64,000 bases of DNA, taken from NCBI RefSeq assembly GCF_040436405.1, contig NZ_AP031575.1:1058501-1122500 (forward strand), read 5' to 3'. This DNA is from Marinomonas sp. THO17. GTDB taxonomy: Bacteria; Pseudomonadota; Gammaproteobacteria; Pseudomonadales; Marinomonadaceae. The notes beneath the pieces were generated by a model. It was not told the origin of the DNA and made no database searches. It saw nothing but the letters and a program-made list of their open reading frames with translations. Position numbers and translations under genes: made by a program. This document shows, in pieces, positions 11,570-20,096 of the stretch; positions within the stretch are counted from its first letter, which is position 1; every line of letters begins with the position of its first letter.

Positions 11570-12654
11570 TAATTCACTCCACTATATAAATAAGAAACCA
11601 CTCGGTTAGCATCAGGATCAAGCGCATTAAGCGGCGTTTCCACTAACAAACTGCTCAAGGAAATAGAGTTGAACAATTTCTGTTTATCACCATCTACCGC
11701 AATTCGGTATTCCACTTGTTCCTCTTTCACTTGCACTAAGGTGACTTCTCGAACCACACCAATACTTTCTAAATATGCCTGAACCTTGGCCATAGAAGCA
11801 TAATTGTTGACCCCACCAATCTGCATGGTCAGCACGCTTGCCGAACCCGCATTACGAACAGATGCATATCGTGAGGCAAATACATAAGCCAATTTGGCAC
11901 TGGCTTGATCCAATAAGGCTTCCAAGGTATCCCCAGTAAGCGTAAATCGCTCCGTTTCACCTGCCTTTTGCATCACCAACAAGCTACCACCTATGTGTCC
12001 AGCATAGCTACTGACACGCAAAGCCGCCACAGCATCCGTCTGATATCGCTTACTTGCATCGGCAATACTGTCTTCAAAGAAGCCCCAAACATCTGCCGCT
12101 GTGATACTTTGTAGATCTGTTGCATCAATTAAAGGAGCATAAATGGGCACACCAACTCGACTGCTGGCTAGGGCAAAATCATTTAATATCTGGGAAGGAG
12201 CATTGGAGCCAGACAGACGACGAATACCATTATTCTCACTGGCCAACCACACCAACACAGAAGGACGATTGTTACCCCAAACAGGCAAAGCATTTTGGGA
12301 TAAAAAGCTATCAATGGACTCTTGATAAAAGGTCACTCGAATTTGCTTACCCGGCACCAAACCACCATCACTAGGCAGTAACTCATTCAAAGAAGCAACC
12401 GAATGCTGCGCCACCCAACTGGACGCTTGTTGCTGCGCCTGAAGTAACAAATCGCCTGAAATAGCTTCTTTATTACCAGACACTTTTATCAACACCTGCT
12501 CTGCAGCCAGAGCAAAGGCTTTATTCAACATTTGCGCTTCCGATTGTGTCACAGGCAAGTTTATCTCTGCACTGTATAAACCTTTTACATTGACCGCTTG
12601 CGCAGACGACACAAACCAAAAACTGATAAGTAGAAAAAATATACGAAAATTCAT
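11569..12654 (-). CDS. DUF2066-family exported protein
   Basis: 361-aa protein with a Sec signal peptide (hydrophobic stretch at residues 4-20, likely cleavage after SSAQA). The rest is a soluble, mixed alpha/beta sequence without cysteines or recognisable catalytic motifs. DUF2066 genes sit next to purM in many gammaproteobacteria, and here the gene is divergent from purM. The assignment rests on that synteny and on the size. Function unknown. Confidence 0.75.
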   Translation of the reverse strand: MNFRIFFLLISFWFVSSAQAVNVKGLYSAEINLPVTQSEAQMLNKAFALAAEQVLIKVSGNKEAISGDLLLQAQQQASSWVAQHSVASLNELLPSDGGLVPGKQIRVTFYQESIDSFLSQNALPVWGNNRPSVLVWLASENNGIRRLSGSNAPSQILNDFALASSRVGVPIYAPLIDATDLQSITAADVWGFFEDSIADASKRYQTDAVAALRVSSYAGHIGGSLLVMQKAGETERFTLTGDTLEALLDQASAKLAYVFASRYASVRNAGSASVLTMQIGGVNNYASMAKVQAYLESIGVVREVTLVQVKEEQVEYRIAVDGDKQKLFNSISLSSLLVETPLNALDPDANRVVSYLYSGVN

Positions 12655-12772
12655 AGCCCTTCCTTCGTTTATTTTGTCTATTCTACTGTCTTAATAGCAA
12701 AGAACCATAGCCCTAATGCGTCACTATGCTAAAATGCCCTTTTTTTCCTCGTACCATGATAAGGCATAGGCA

Positions 12773-13831
12773 ATGACCAAGTCGGATAAACCATCGATTA
12801 GTTATAAAGACGCAGGCGTCGACATCAACGCAGGCAACCAACTTGTTGAGCGCATTAAAGGCGTTAGTAAAAAAACTCACCGCCCAGAGGTTATGGGCGG
12901 CCTTGGCGGTTTCGGCGCCTTAACCCGTTTGCCAACAAAGTACAAAAAACCTGTATTGGTTTCTGGCACGGATGGTGTAGGTACCAAATTGCGTTTGGCT
13001 ATGGATTTAAACCAACACGACACCATTGGCATCGACTTGGTTGCCATGTGTGTAAATGATCTCGTCGTTGCGGGTGCCGAACCCTTGTTGTTCCTAGATT
13101 ACTATGCCACAGGCAAACTGGACGTGGATGTGGCAGCGCATGTTGTGACCGGCATTGGCGAAGGTTGCTTGCAAGCTGGTTGTGCTCTTGTGGGCGGAGA
13201 AACGGCAGAAATGCCGGGTATGTACCACGATGGTGACTACGACTTAGCAGGCTTCTGTGTGGGAGTTGCTGAAGAAGACAAGATTATTGATGGCAGTAAT
13301 GTGAAAGCGGGCGATAAGTTGATCGCACTTGGCTCTTCAGGCCCTCACTCTAATGGTTACTCTTTGATTCGTAAGATACTGGAAGTTAGCCAAGCGGATT
13401 TAAACACCGACATCCAGGGCGTGGCTTTAAAAGACGCTTTGATGGCACCAACGCGTATTTATGTAAAATCCATCCTGAAATTAATGGAAAGTGTGCAGGT
13501 CAATGCGTTAGCTCACATTACAGGGGGCGGCTTACTTGAAAACATTCCTCGCGTTTTACCAGAAGATGCTGCCGCTAAAATCGACGCCAATAGTTGGACT
13601 CGTCCAGCGGTATTTGATTGGCTTCAAGAACAAGGAAATGTCGAGCAAGAAGAGATGTACCGTGTTCTAAACTGTGGCGTTGGCATGGTACTGTCTATTA
13701 ATGCGGATCAAGCAGATAAAGCGCTGGCCATTCTGCAAGCAGAAGGCGAAGAGGCTTGGATCATTGGTGAAATTTGCCCACGCAATGGTGGCAAAGACGT
13801 ACTCATTTCTGACCTTGAGTCAAACGCATGA
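12773..13831 (+). CDS. purM: Phosphoribosylformylglycinamidine cyclo-ligase (AIR synthetase)
   Basis: ATP-dependent ring closure of FGAM to AIR, fifth step of de novo purine synthesis. It is 352 aa. Visible family motifs are the N-terminal SYKDAGVDI, the GTDGVGTKL nucleotide/Mg segment, [12 protein letters not shown], and [17 protein letters not shown] possible extended -10 (TGCTAAAAT, 12727-12735) lies upstream. The last codons overlap the purN start by 4 bp (ATGA). Confidence 0.98.
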   Translation: MTKSDKPSISYKDAGVDINAGNQLVERIKGVSKKTHRPEVMGGLGGFGALTRLPTKYKKPVLVSGTDGVGTKLRLAMDLNQHDTIGIDLVAMCVNDLVVAGAEPLLFLDYYATGKLDVDVAAHVVTGIGEGCLQAGCALVGGETAEMPGMYHDGDYDLAGFCVGVAEEDKIIDGSNVKAGDKLIALGSSGPHSNGYSLIRKILEVSQADLNTDIQGVALKDALMAPTRIYVKSILKLMESVQVNALAHITGGGLLENIPRVLPEDAAAKIDANSWTRPAVFDWLQEQGNVEQEEMYRVLNCGVGMVLSINADQADKALAILQAEGEEAWIIGEICPRNGGKDVLISDLESNA

Positions 13832-14481
13832 GTTGTCCCATTGTTGTTCTGATTTCAGGCAGTGGTAGCAATTTGCAGGCTTTGATTGATCAAAGTCTGC
13901 AAGGCAAATTAGATGTTGAGATCAAAGCCGTCATTAGCAATAAGGCCGATGCTTTTGGTTTGGAGCGAGCAAAAAAAGCAAACATCCCAAACCATGCTTT
14001 AAGTCATAAAGAATTTGAATCTCGCGAAGCATTCGATTTAGCGTTACAAGAATTGATCGATCAGTATCAACCTAAATTAGTCGTTTTAGCCGGCTTTATG
14101 CGCATTTTAACTGAAACCTTTACGCAACATTATGAAGGTAGAATGCTTAACATTCATCCTTCACTGTTACCTAAATTCAAAGGCTTAAACACACATCAAA
14201 GAGCCATTGATGCACAGGAAGCAGAACATGGTGTGTCGGTTCATTTTGTCAGCTCTGAATTAGATGCTGGTGCAGTTATTCTTCAAGCCAGCACGCCAAT
14301 AGCAGCAACCGACAATGCTGACAGCTTGGCTCAGAAGGTACATGCTCTTGAACATGTCATTTATCCTCTGGCGGTAAAATGGTTTAGCGAAGAGCGACTG
14401 ATATTACAGCAAGGCAAAGCCCTATTGGATGGTGAGACACTAGAGGAAACCGGTGTTCGTTATCATCAAGGGTTAAATTAG
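13828..14481 (+). CDS. purN: Phosphoribosylglycinamide formyltransferase 1
   Basis: Transfers a formyl group from 10-formyl-THF to GAR in purine synthesis. It is 217 aa. The N-terminal [13 protein letters not shown] phosphate-binding loop, the LAGFMRIL segment and the catalytic Asn/His of [14 protein letters not shown] are present, as is the Asp in the later [13 protein letters not shown] segment. Coupled to purM by a 4-bp overlap. Confidence 0.97.
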   Translation: MSCPIVVLISGSGSNLQALIDQSLQGKLDVEIKAVISNKADAFGLERAKKANIPNHALSHKEFESREAFDLALQELIDQYQPKLVVLAGFMRILTETFTQHYEGRMLNIHPSLLPKFKGLNTHQRAIDAQEAEHGVSVHFVSSELDAGAVILQASTPIAATDNADSLAQKVHALEHVIYPLAVKWFSEERLILQQGKALLDGETLEETGVRYHQGLN

Positions 14482-14493
14482 ATAGGAGAAAGC

Positions 14494-15240
14494 ATGGGAA
14501 TTCATAAAATCTCAATTTGGTTAATTGCATTTTTTATGTCTATTCCTATGCTTGCTTTTGCGAATGAAGCGATTACTGATAACAAGATTGCAAATGACAA
14601 TAACGACCCTTTTTTGCAAGCTTACTCTGCGGTATACAGTACCGTATGGAAAAAAGGCATCAGTCTAAAAGTCGAAGGCAAACAAACACTTTCCAAGCAA
14701 ACAGGTGACATGTGGAAGTTTATTTTTACTGCTGACAGCCTTATTGCTTCGTTAATGGAATCATCAGAATTCTACGTCCGCGATCATCAAATTATTCCAA
14801 CCCAATACCATTATAAAACCAAAGTACTGGGCAAAACGCGCAAAGCGACTTTAACCTTTGATTGGAAAAAACGCTTGGTACGTAATGATGTTGAAGAAAA
14901 ACCTTGGAACCTGACCATCAGCCCAAACACATTGGACAAACTCTCTATTCAGTTACAGATTCGTCAAGACTTAAAACAAGGTAAAAACCAATTTGATTAT
15001 CTGATTGCTGACGGCGGCTACATCAAAAACTGGCTATTTCAACGAGAAAAAACGGAGACTATCAAGACTAAACTAGGTTATCTATCCGCCATCAAAATGG
15101 TACGTACAGACAACCTCAGCAAAGGTAAACAGACTTCTTTCTGGTTTGTCCCCGAATTAGACTACTTGCTCGTCAAATTGGTTCACAAGGAAGACGGCGA
15201 ATCCTATTCCCTAGATATTGAGTCATTTGAGCGACTTTAA
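14494..15240 (+). CDS. DUF3108-family exported protein
   Basis: 248-aa protein with an N-terminal signal peptide (hydrophobic residues 8-23, likely cleavage after AFA). It resembles the DUF3108 family, often encoded just after purN in pseudomonads and relatives. The body is rich in beta-strand-like segments such as YSAVYSTVWKKGISLKVEG and DWKKRLV. Likely periplasmic. Third gene of purM-purN-DUF3108, 12 bp after purN with an AGGAGA site. Its 3' end overlaps the convergent mobA by 18 bp. Function unknown. Confidence 0.8.
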   Translation: MGIHKISIWLIAFFMSIPMLAFANEAITDNKIANDNNDPFLQAYSAVYSTVWKKGISLKVEGKQTLSKQTGDMWKFIFTADSLIASLMESSEFYVRDHQIIPTQYHYKTKVLGKTRKATLTFDWKKRLVRNDVEEKPWNLTISPNTLDKLSIQLQIRQDLKQGKNQFDYLIADGGYIKNWLFQREKTETIKTKLGYLSAIKMVRTDNLSKGKQTSFWFVPELDYLLVKLVHKEDGESYSLDIESFERL

Positions 15241-15807
15241 GTCTTCCCAACTGTTGAAATTGGATAGCTCATTATCAAGTCGCCAACAGACTGGCTGACA
15301 GCCGAAGTCTTCATAAAATGACAAGACTGAAAGGCCATCTTGGCTGCTGAGGAATACGTCTAAAGCAAACAAACTCGACGCCACCGGCATAATGGCATGT
15401 AACGGATGGCTCCCTTGATCATTATGTAAATAATGAATTTGAGTGGGGCTATGTTTTGCTGCTGCTAACAAGGCCTCAAACGCTGCAACAGAGATTAAAG
15501 GGGTATCACAAGGAGAAATGATAAGATGCGAAGTTTTCATATCAGACAAGCAAGTGTACAAACCCGCCAAAGGCCCTATGTCTAACATTTGTATGTCATC
15601 AGCACATACTTCAAAACCCAATTCCTCATACTCTGCCAAATGACGATTGGCATTAATGACGACACGATCCACTACTTTATCTAACGTATTGGCGACATGT
15701 TGTGCCATGGGCTTACCACGAAAAGACAATAACCCCTTGTCTTCACCTGATACTCTTTCACCCTTACCACCCGCTAAAACGACACCTGTTACAGAGGTTA
15801 TATCCAT
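15223..15807 (-). CDS. mobA: Molybdenum cofactor guanylyltransferase
   Basis: Attaches GMP to molybdopterin to form the bis-MGD cofactor needed by NasA upstream in the same cluster. It is 194 aa. The N-terminal LAGGKGERVSGEDKG is the nucleotide-binding signature, SPCDTPLIS matches the metal-binding Asp motif, and NFNSWEDLKSL is the usual C-terminal segment (commonly N-I-N-T-P-E-D-L). It is the last gene of the nitrate assimilation transcript, 3 bp after the TrpD2-like gene. Confidence 0.94.
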   Translation of the reverse strand: MDITSVTGVVLAGGKGERVSGEDKGLLSFRGKPMAQHVANTLDKVVDRVVINANRHLAEYEELGFEVCADDIQMLDIGPLAGLYTCLSDMKTSHLIISPCDTPLISVAAFEALLAAAKHSPTQIHYLHNDQGSHPLHAIMPVASSLFALDVFLSSQDGLSVLSFYEDFGCQPVCWRLDNELSNFNSWEDLKSLK

Positions 15808-15810
15808 ATT

Positions 15811-16809
15811 TTAATTCGCTTTTGCTAACCATTGAAAATGACGATTAGACCAAATTTCATCTGCCATTGCCAAGCAAGCTGCGTGTGACTCAATACGATA
15901 AACTAACCCCACCACGGCTGCCAATGTCTGACGAACCGCTTGCTGCCCAAATGGATCTGAGCTTTTACCTTGCCAGTGATCCAACATACGCGACACAGCC
16001 AAATTGTCCTTACAACGCTTATAACTCGTTTCGGCTTTGCTCCAACGGCTCCAACTGGCTTGTTGGCTTTGCCATTTGCCTAAGGTGACATCGCGCTCAG
16101 GATTCACTTCCGCTTCCCCATTACCACCACGAAACACTAACACTGAATTGTCATGTAAAGCTTCGCAGGCTTGCAGATGTAATTCATCATAGCCCCGATG
16201 GAATACACCATGAACGCTGTGTGGAGCGGAAAAAGGATTCATCATACGCACCACAGTATTCACAGGGGAACGTAACCCTAATATATGTTTTAAATCCATC
16301 ATGCGAGCTAATACAGGATGAATAGCTGTCAAACTCATAAAAGCAAAATTGTTTTTTTGCAGAGCAATATCTGCTGCAATAACCGAATCAGACTCCTCAA
16401 GCTCGAAAGCTTGTAACACCTGATTGACGTAAATACGCTCTTCGCCAACAAATGCGTGTCCATGCATCAAGACACGTACCCCGGCGTTGGCAAGCGCCAA
16501 AGCCGCCAATAAAAACCAAGGTAATTCATTGCGTTTACCAGCATAAGCTGGCCAATCTAGATCAACCTTTTCTTGCAAGCGATCTTGCTGAGCAAGAAAA
16601 CGACGCGTGGCCCGGGTAAAACCAACCGTTTCCGCCACTGTCTCTTCGCGAATTCGAATCAGCATCCAAAAAGCACCGGCTTGCTCTGGCGCAACCTCTT
16701 CATTGAGCAATAAGCTCATTGCCCGTTCCGCTTCTTGTTCTGTTAATGATCGAGCGCCTTTTTTTCCACGCCCTAAAATCTGTACATAGGTTTTGAATTC
16801 ATCACTCAT
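15811..16809 (-). CDS. TrpD2/YbiB-like anthranilate phosphoribosyltransferase homologue
   Basis: 332-aa protein resembling the YbiB/TrpD2 branch of the nucleoside phosphorylase/TrpD fold (starting FKTYVQILGRGKKGARSLTEQEA, helical N-domain, then RGYDEL and FRGGNGEAEVNP segments). The canonical TrpD glycine-rich phosphate loop is not evident, so anthranilate transferase activity is doubtful. E. coli YbiB is known to bind nucleic acid. It overlaps the nasA stop by 4 bp and precedes mobA, so it is co-expressed with nitrate reductase. Its role there is unknown. Confidence 0.75.
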   Translation of the reverse strand: MSDEFKTYVQILGRGKKGARSLTEQEAERAMSLLLNEEVAPEQAGAFWMLIRIREETVAETVGFTRATRRFLAQQDRLQEKVDLDWPAYAGKRNELPWFLLAALALANAGVRVLMHGHAFVGEERIYVNQVLQAFELEESDSVIAADIALQKNNFAFMSLTAIHPVLARMMDLKHILGLRSPVNTVVRMMNPFSAPHSVHGVFHRGYDELHLQACEALHDNSVLVFRGGNGEAEVNPERDVTLGKWQSQQASWSRWSKAETSYKRCKDNLAVSRMLDHWQGKSSDPFGQQAVRQTLAAVVGLVYRIESHAACLAMADEIWSNRHFQWLAKAN

Positions 16810-19487
16810 GCACTTTGCTCCACTTGTATTGGAATAAAAGGTTTTAGTTCAGGAATACAAGAACCACAATTCGTACCACACTTTAACTCTACGCCCAACT
16901 CAGTGACGGTAGAAGCTCCTTCTGCCACAGCCTTTTGAATTTGTTTACTGCCCACCTGAAAACACGAACAAACAATTTCACCTTTATCCTCTGCTGTCGC
17001 CAAGCTTCCAGCTAAAATCGCCATACGCTCCAGTTCAGACACTTTGGCTGCGGGCGCTAATTTCTCTACCAACCAATCCACAGCAAGTTTCTCTGGTGAA
17101 GCCTGTAAGTAGACAACAAACATCAATTCACCATTGGACAAACCGGCTAATCGTTGTTGGTGAGTCAGAGCATTGTCATAGTGCAACCAATCCACCTGTT
17201 GTGAGGCCGCCAAGGCATTCGCTAATTGCGCTTGCCAAACTGCCTTATCAAGCATCTCGTCCAAGGCTATCTGATAGTGATATCCAAACTCTGATGGCAC
17301 TCGACACCAGTAAAGAAAATCCATTTGCGGCAATGGATAACGACTCGCAATCAGACCATAGGCGGCAGGCTGAACCGTCATCAACTTCACGCGAGCTTGT
17401 TTGGATTCTGGTTGCCCTGACAATGGATCAACCACTTGTGGTATCAGTTTTGACACCACAGCATTATTGGCAAATTGTTGAGTCCAATGGATGGGAACAA
17501 AAATCTGGCCAGGCGCGGTTGTGCGGCTTACTTTCACTCTGACACATACTTCCCCTTGTGCGGATTGCACCTTAATCAAGCCCAGATCTTGCACACCAAG
17601 TTGACGAGCATCTTTAGGGTGAATTTCCGCATAAGGTTGATCCGTATGACGCGATAAAGAAGCGGCATCTCCGGTTCTGGTCATGGTATGCCATTGATCC
17701 CGTACTCGTCCTGTATTCAGTACAAAAGGCCAATCGGCATTCACTGCTTGCTGAGGCAAGCTTGGTGTAATAGGAACAAATCGGGCACGACCATCCGGAG
17801 TATAAAAGTGACCGTCCGTAAACAGACGTTGCGTGCCTTGTGGTTTACCTTTGGGCACTGGCCATTGCACAGGTACTAAAGCATCGTACTCTTGTTTATT
17901 CATACGACTAAAGTGACCGATATCAAAATCGCGCTTGCCGCCATTTTCAAATGCCGACAGGGCTGCGTGCTCGACAAAAATTTCATGGACATCCTGATAC
18001 GAAAACGCCGCACGATAGCCTAAACTTTTGGCGACTTCACACACCGCCCACCAATCATGTTTGGCCTCTCCTGGCGCAGGTAATAATCCACGCTGTCTAG
18101 AAATACGTCGCTCAGAATTGGTCACAGTACCATTTTTTTCACTCCAGCCTGTGGCGGGCAACAAAACATCAGCCATCGCCGTAGTATCAGTATGCGCTTT
18201 GCAGTCGCTAACGATGACCAACTCACACTTTTCTAAGGCACGCCGCACCTGCGCGGTATCTGGCAAACTCACCATAGGATTGGTCGACATGATCCACACC
18301 ACTTTGACCTTTCCAGCCTCCATAGCTTGAAATAAATCCACCGCTTTTAGTCCATTTTCGGTTGCCATATTAGGCGCCTGCCAAAATCGCTCAACAAGTT
18401 CAATGGCACCCGGTGTAGCAAAATCCATATGTGCAGCCAATTGATTGGCCAAACCACCAACCTCTCGTCCTCCCATGGCATTAGGCTGACCAGTAATGGA
18501 AAACGGCCCCGCCCCTTCTTTACCAATTCGACCTGTCGCCAGATGACAATTAATAATAGCGTTGCATTTATCCACACCGGAGGAAGATTGGTTGATTCCT
18601 TGAGAATAGAAGGTGACACTTTTGTCATTGTCCTTCCACCAACTGGCCAAGGTCACTAATTCTTCCGCGTTGATAGCGCAAAAATCGGCCGTAGCTAATA
18701 AGTTAGGAGTGGCTTTTTGAGCCTGCTGTAAGGTTTCATGAAAACCTGAGGTATGCTGATCAATAAAACCTGAATCAAGCAAGCCTTCTTGTTCGGAAAA
18801 GCTTAATAGATAAGAAAAAATTGCCGCATCCGAACCGGGTTTAATAGCAAGATGTAAATCGGCAATGTCACAAGTTGCAGTTCTTCTAGGGTCAATCACC
18901 ACCACTTTCATGTGCGGACGAGCTTGCTTGGCAGCAGCAATGCGCTGGTACAAAATAGGATGTGTCCATGCTGCGTTAGATCCCACCATGATCAATAAAT
19001 CGCAACTTTCTAAATCCTCGTAATTACAAGGCACAGTATCTGAACCTAAAGAGCGTTTGTACGCCACCACGGCTGAGGCCATGCATAAACGAGAATTGGT
19101 GTCCACATTTGCAGTGCCAATAAAGCCTTTCGCAAGCTTATTGGCAACATAATAATCTTCCGTCAAAATTTGACCAGACAAATAAAACGCAAACGCATCT
19201 GGGCCATGTTCAGCGACGACCTGCTGAATCTTATTACTAATGGTGTCTATGGCCTCTTGCCATGGAACATCTTTGCCAAATACCTTGGGGTTGAGCAATC
19301 TGTCTTCACTGCCCAGGGTTTGTGCCAAACTACTGCCTTTCACGCAAAGATGACCAAAGTTCGCAGGGTGATCTTGATCCCCTGATACTGGTGGAAAAGC
19401 ATCTGACTGGTTTGCAGGCAGAGTCAGGTTCACACCACAGCCTACGCCGCAATATGGACAAGTTGTTTTCTGGGTGCGCTCTGCCAT
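16806..19487 (-). CDS. nasA: Assimilatory nitrate reductase catalytic subunit with C-terminal BFD-like 2Fe-2S domain
   Basis: Reduces nitrate to nitrite in the cytoplasm using Mo-bis-MGD. The chosen ATG at 19487 (893 aa) has AGGAAAGG just upstream; a start seven codons earlier lacks such a site. The N-terminal 4Fe-4S ligands are C10, C13, C17 and C48. The Mo-binding region includes NSRLCMASAV. The C-terminal about 60 residues form a BFD-like domain with the cysteines of IVCSCFQVG and CGTNCGSC, a feature of one class of NasA. It has its own leader with a sigma-54-like promoter and attenuator, and is followed by the TrpD2-like gene and mobA. Confidence 0.97.
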   Translation of the reverse strand: MAERTQKTTCPYCGVGCGVNLTLPANQSDAFPPVSGDQDHPANFGHLCVKGSSLAQTLGSEDRLLNPKVFGKDVPWQEAIDTISNKIQQVVAEHGPDAFAFYLSGQILTEDYYVANKLAKGFIGTANVDTNSRLCMASAVVAYKRSLGSDTVPCNYEDLESCDLLIMVGSNAAWTHPILYQRIAAAKQARPHMKVVVIDPRRTATCDIADLHLAIKPGSDAAIFSYLLSFSEQEGLLDSGFIDQHTSGFHETLQQAQKATPNLLATADFCAINAEELVTLASWWKDNDKSVTFYSQGINQSSSGVDKCNAIINCHLATGRIGKEGAGPFSITGQPNAMGGREVGGLANQLAAHMDFATPGAIELVERFWQAPNMATENGLKAVDLFQAMEAGKVKVVWIMSTNPMVSLPDTAQVRRALEKCELVIVSDCKAHTDTTAMADVLLPATGWSEKNGTVTNSERRISRQRGLLPAPGEAKHDWWAVCEVAKSLGYRAAFSYQDVHEIFVEHAALSAFENGGKRDFDIGHFSRMNKQEYDALVPVQWPVPKGKPQGTQRLFTDGHFYTPDGRARFVPITPSLPQQAVNADWPFVLNTGRVRDQWHTMTRTGDAASLSRHTDQPYAEIHPKDARQLGVQDLGLIKVQSAQGEVCVRVKVSRTTAPGQIFVPIHWTQQFANNAVVSKLIPQVVDPLSGQPESKQARVKLMTVQPAAYGLIASRYPLPQMDFLYWCRVPSEFGYHYQIALDEMLDKAVWQAQLANALAASQQVDWLHYDNALTHQQRLAGLSNGELMFVVYLQASPEKLAVDWLVEKLAPAAKVSELERMAILAGSLATAEDKGEIVCSCFQVGSKQIQKAVAEGASTVTELGVELKCGTNCGSCIPELKPFIPIQVEQSA

Positions 19488-19525
19488 AACCTTTCCTTTC
19501 GTTTTCATGAGGCAAATTTTTCAAC

Positions 19526-19562
19526 AAAAAAAGCCCAACCACTGTATTCAGCGGTTGGGCTT
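19526..19562 (-). terminator. Leader terminator before nasA (attenuator)
   Basis: On the minus strand AAGCCCAACC pairs with GGTTGGGCTT (10 bp, plus 3 more pairs after an A/C mismatch, loop of 4) followed by seven T. It lies 38 bp upstream of the nasA start and downstream of a sigma-54-like promoter, so by default it should stop transcription before nasA. Confidence 0.85.
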
Positions 19563-19613
19563 CGTTGCCTTTTGTAATATCTGATTGCTTTGTAAGTAAA
19601 CCAGCGTTGGTTC
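19558..19613 (-). promoter_or_regulatory. ANTAR-type two-hairpin antiterminator in nasA leader
   Basis: Minus-strand hairpin 1 (19598-19613) is GAACC-AACGCT-GGTTT and hairpin 2 (19558-19569) is GGC-AACGAA-GCC. Both have hexaloops with A at position 1 and G at position 4, the known signature of RNA bound by ANTAR proteins. The 3' half of hairpin 2 is also the 5' side of the terminator stem, so the two structures exclude each other. NasT is encoded nearby. Hairpin 2 has only 3 bp, the weak point. Confidence 0.6.
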
Positions 19614-19638
19614 AAGGTGCATCAGTTGGTTTTATTAG

Positions 19639-19656
19639 TAGCAAATAACAGGCCAA
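19639..19656 (-). promoter_or_regulatory. Sigma-54-like promoter for nasA
   Basis: The minus strand reads TTGGCCTGTTATTTGCTA, with the GG-N10-GC spacing of -24/-12 promoters (consensus TTGGCACG-N4-TTGCW). The start would be near 19629, giving a leader of about 140 nt that contains the attenuator. Confidence 0.6.
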
Positions 19657-19715
19657 GTTTTTGAGCTGTTTTTAACGCTTCTCAATCCGATTTTTATCGA
19701 TTTTCATCCATAAAA

Positions 19716-19730
19716 GCACCACAAAAGTGC
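19716..19730 (-). promoter_or_regulatory. NtrC-like binding site upstream of nasA
   Basis: GCAC-N7-GTGC dyad, the half-site spacing of NtrC sites such as those at glnA. It lies 60 bp upstream of the -24 element, between nirD and nasA. A single site only. Confidence 0.5.
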
Positions 19731-19758
19731 GATGTTATTTTTTGCTAACCAAATTGGA

Positions 19759-20094
19759 TCATGAAACAGCGACGAACACCTTGCCTTGCTCCAGTTTGGC
19801 TTGCCAAGTCGGGATAGATAAACCTTCTTCTTCAAGACACCTACCAGACTGTAATTCAAAATGCTGTTTGTACAATGGACTGGCCACCGTCCACTCTTCC
19901 TTTAGATTCGCCAACAAACCACGGGAAAGCACATTGGCTTTACCAATTGGGTCCCAGTTACTAATAGCAAACACTTGTTGTTTCGCCTCAGGCACATAAA
20001 ACAAAGCAATTTGTTGACCGTCTAGCATGGCGGCAATGCCAGCGCCTTCAATCAAATCTTGCTGTTCACACATCAATTTCCACTGCATTGTCAC
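19759..20094 (-). CDS. nirD: Nitrite reductase (NADH) small subunit
   Basis: Partner of NirB in cytoplasmic assimilatory nitrite reduction to ammonium. It is 111 aa with a Rieske-like fold pattern (MLDGQQIALFYVPE, ISNWDPIG, ASPLYKQHFELQSGRCLEE) but without the Rieske cluster ligands, as usual for NirD. The GTG at 20094 has AGG six bases upstream; an ATG two codons later is the alternative. It lies 2 bp after the nirB stop. After it come the separate nasA promoter and attenuator. Confidence 0.94.
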   Translation of the reverse strand: MTMQWKLMCEQQDLIEGAGIAAMLDGQQIALFYVPEAKQQVFAISNWDPIGKANVLSRGLLANLKEEWTVASPLYKQHFELQSGRCLEEEGLSIPTWQAKLEQGKVFVAVS

Positions 20095-20096
20095 GG

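Noticed and set aside
11326..11589. 87-codon plus-strand frame opposite the zinc-ribbon-like gene
   Set aside because: It begins after the gltA terminator and has no ribosome-binding site or family resemblance, whereas the minus frame is coupled to its neighbour.
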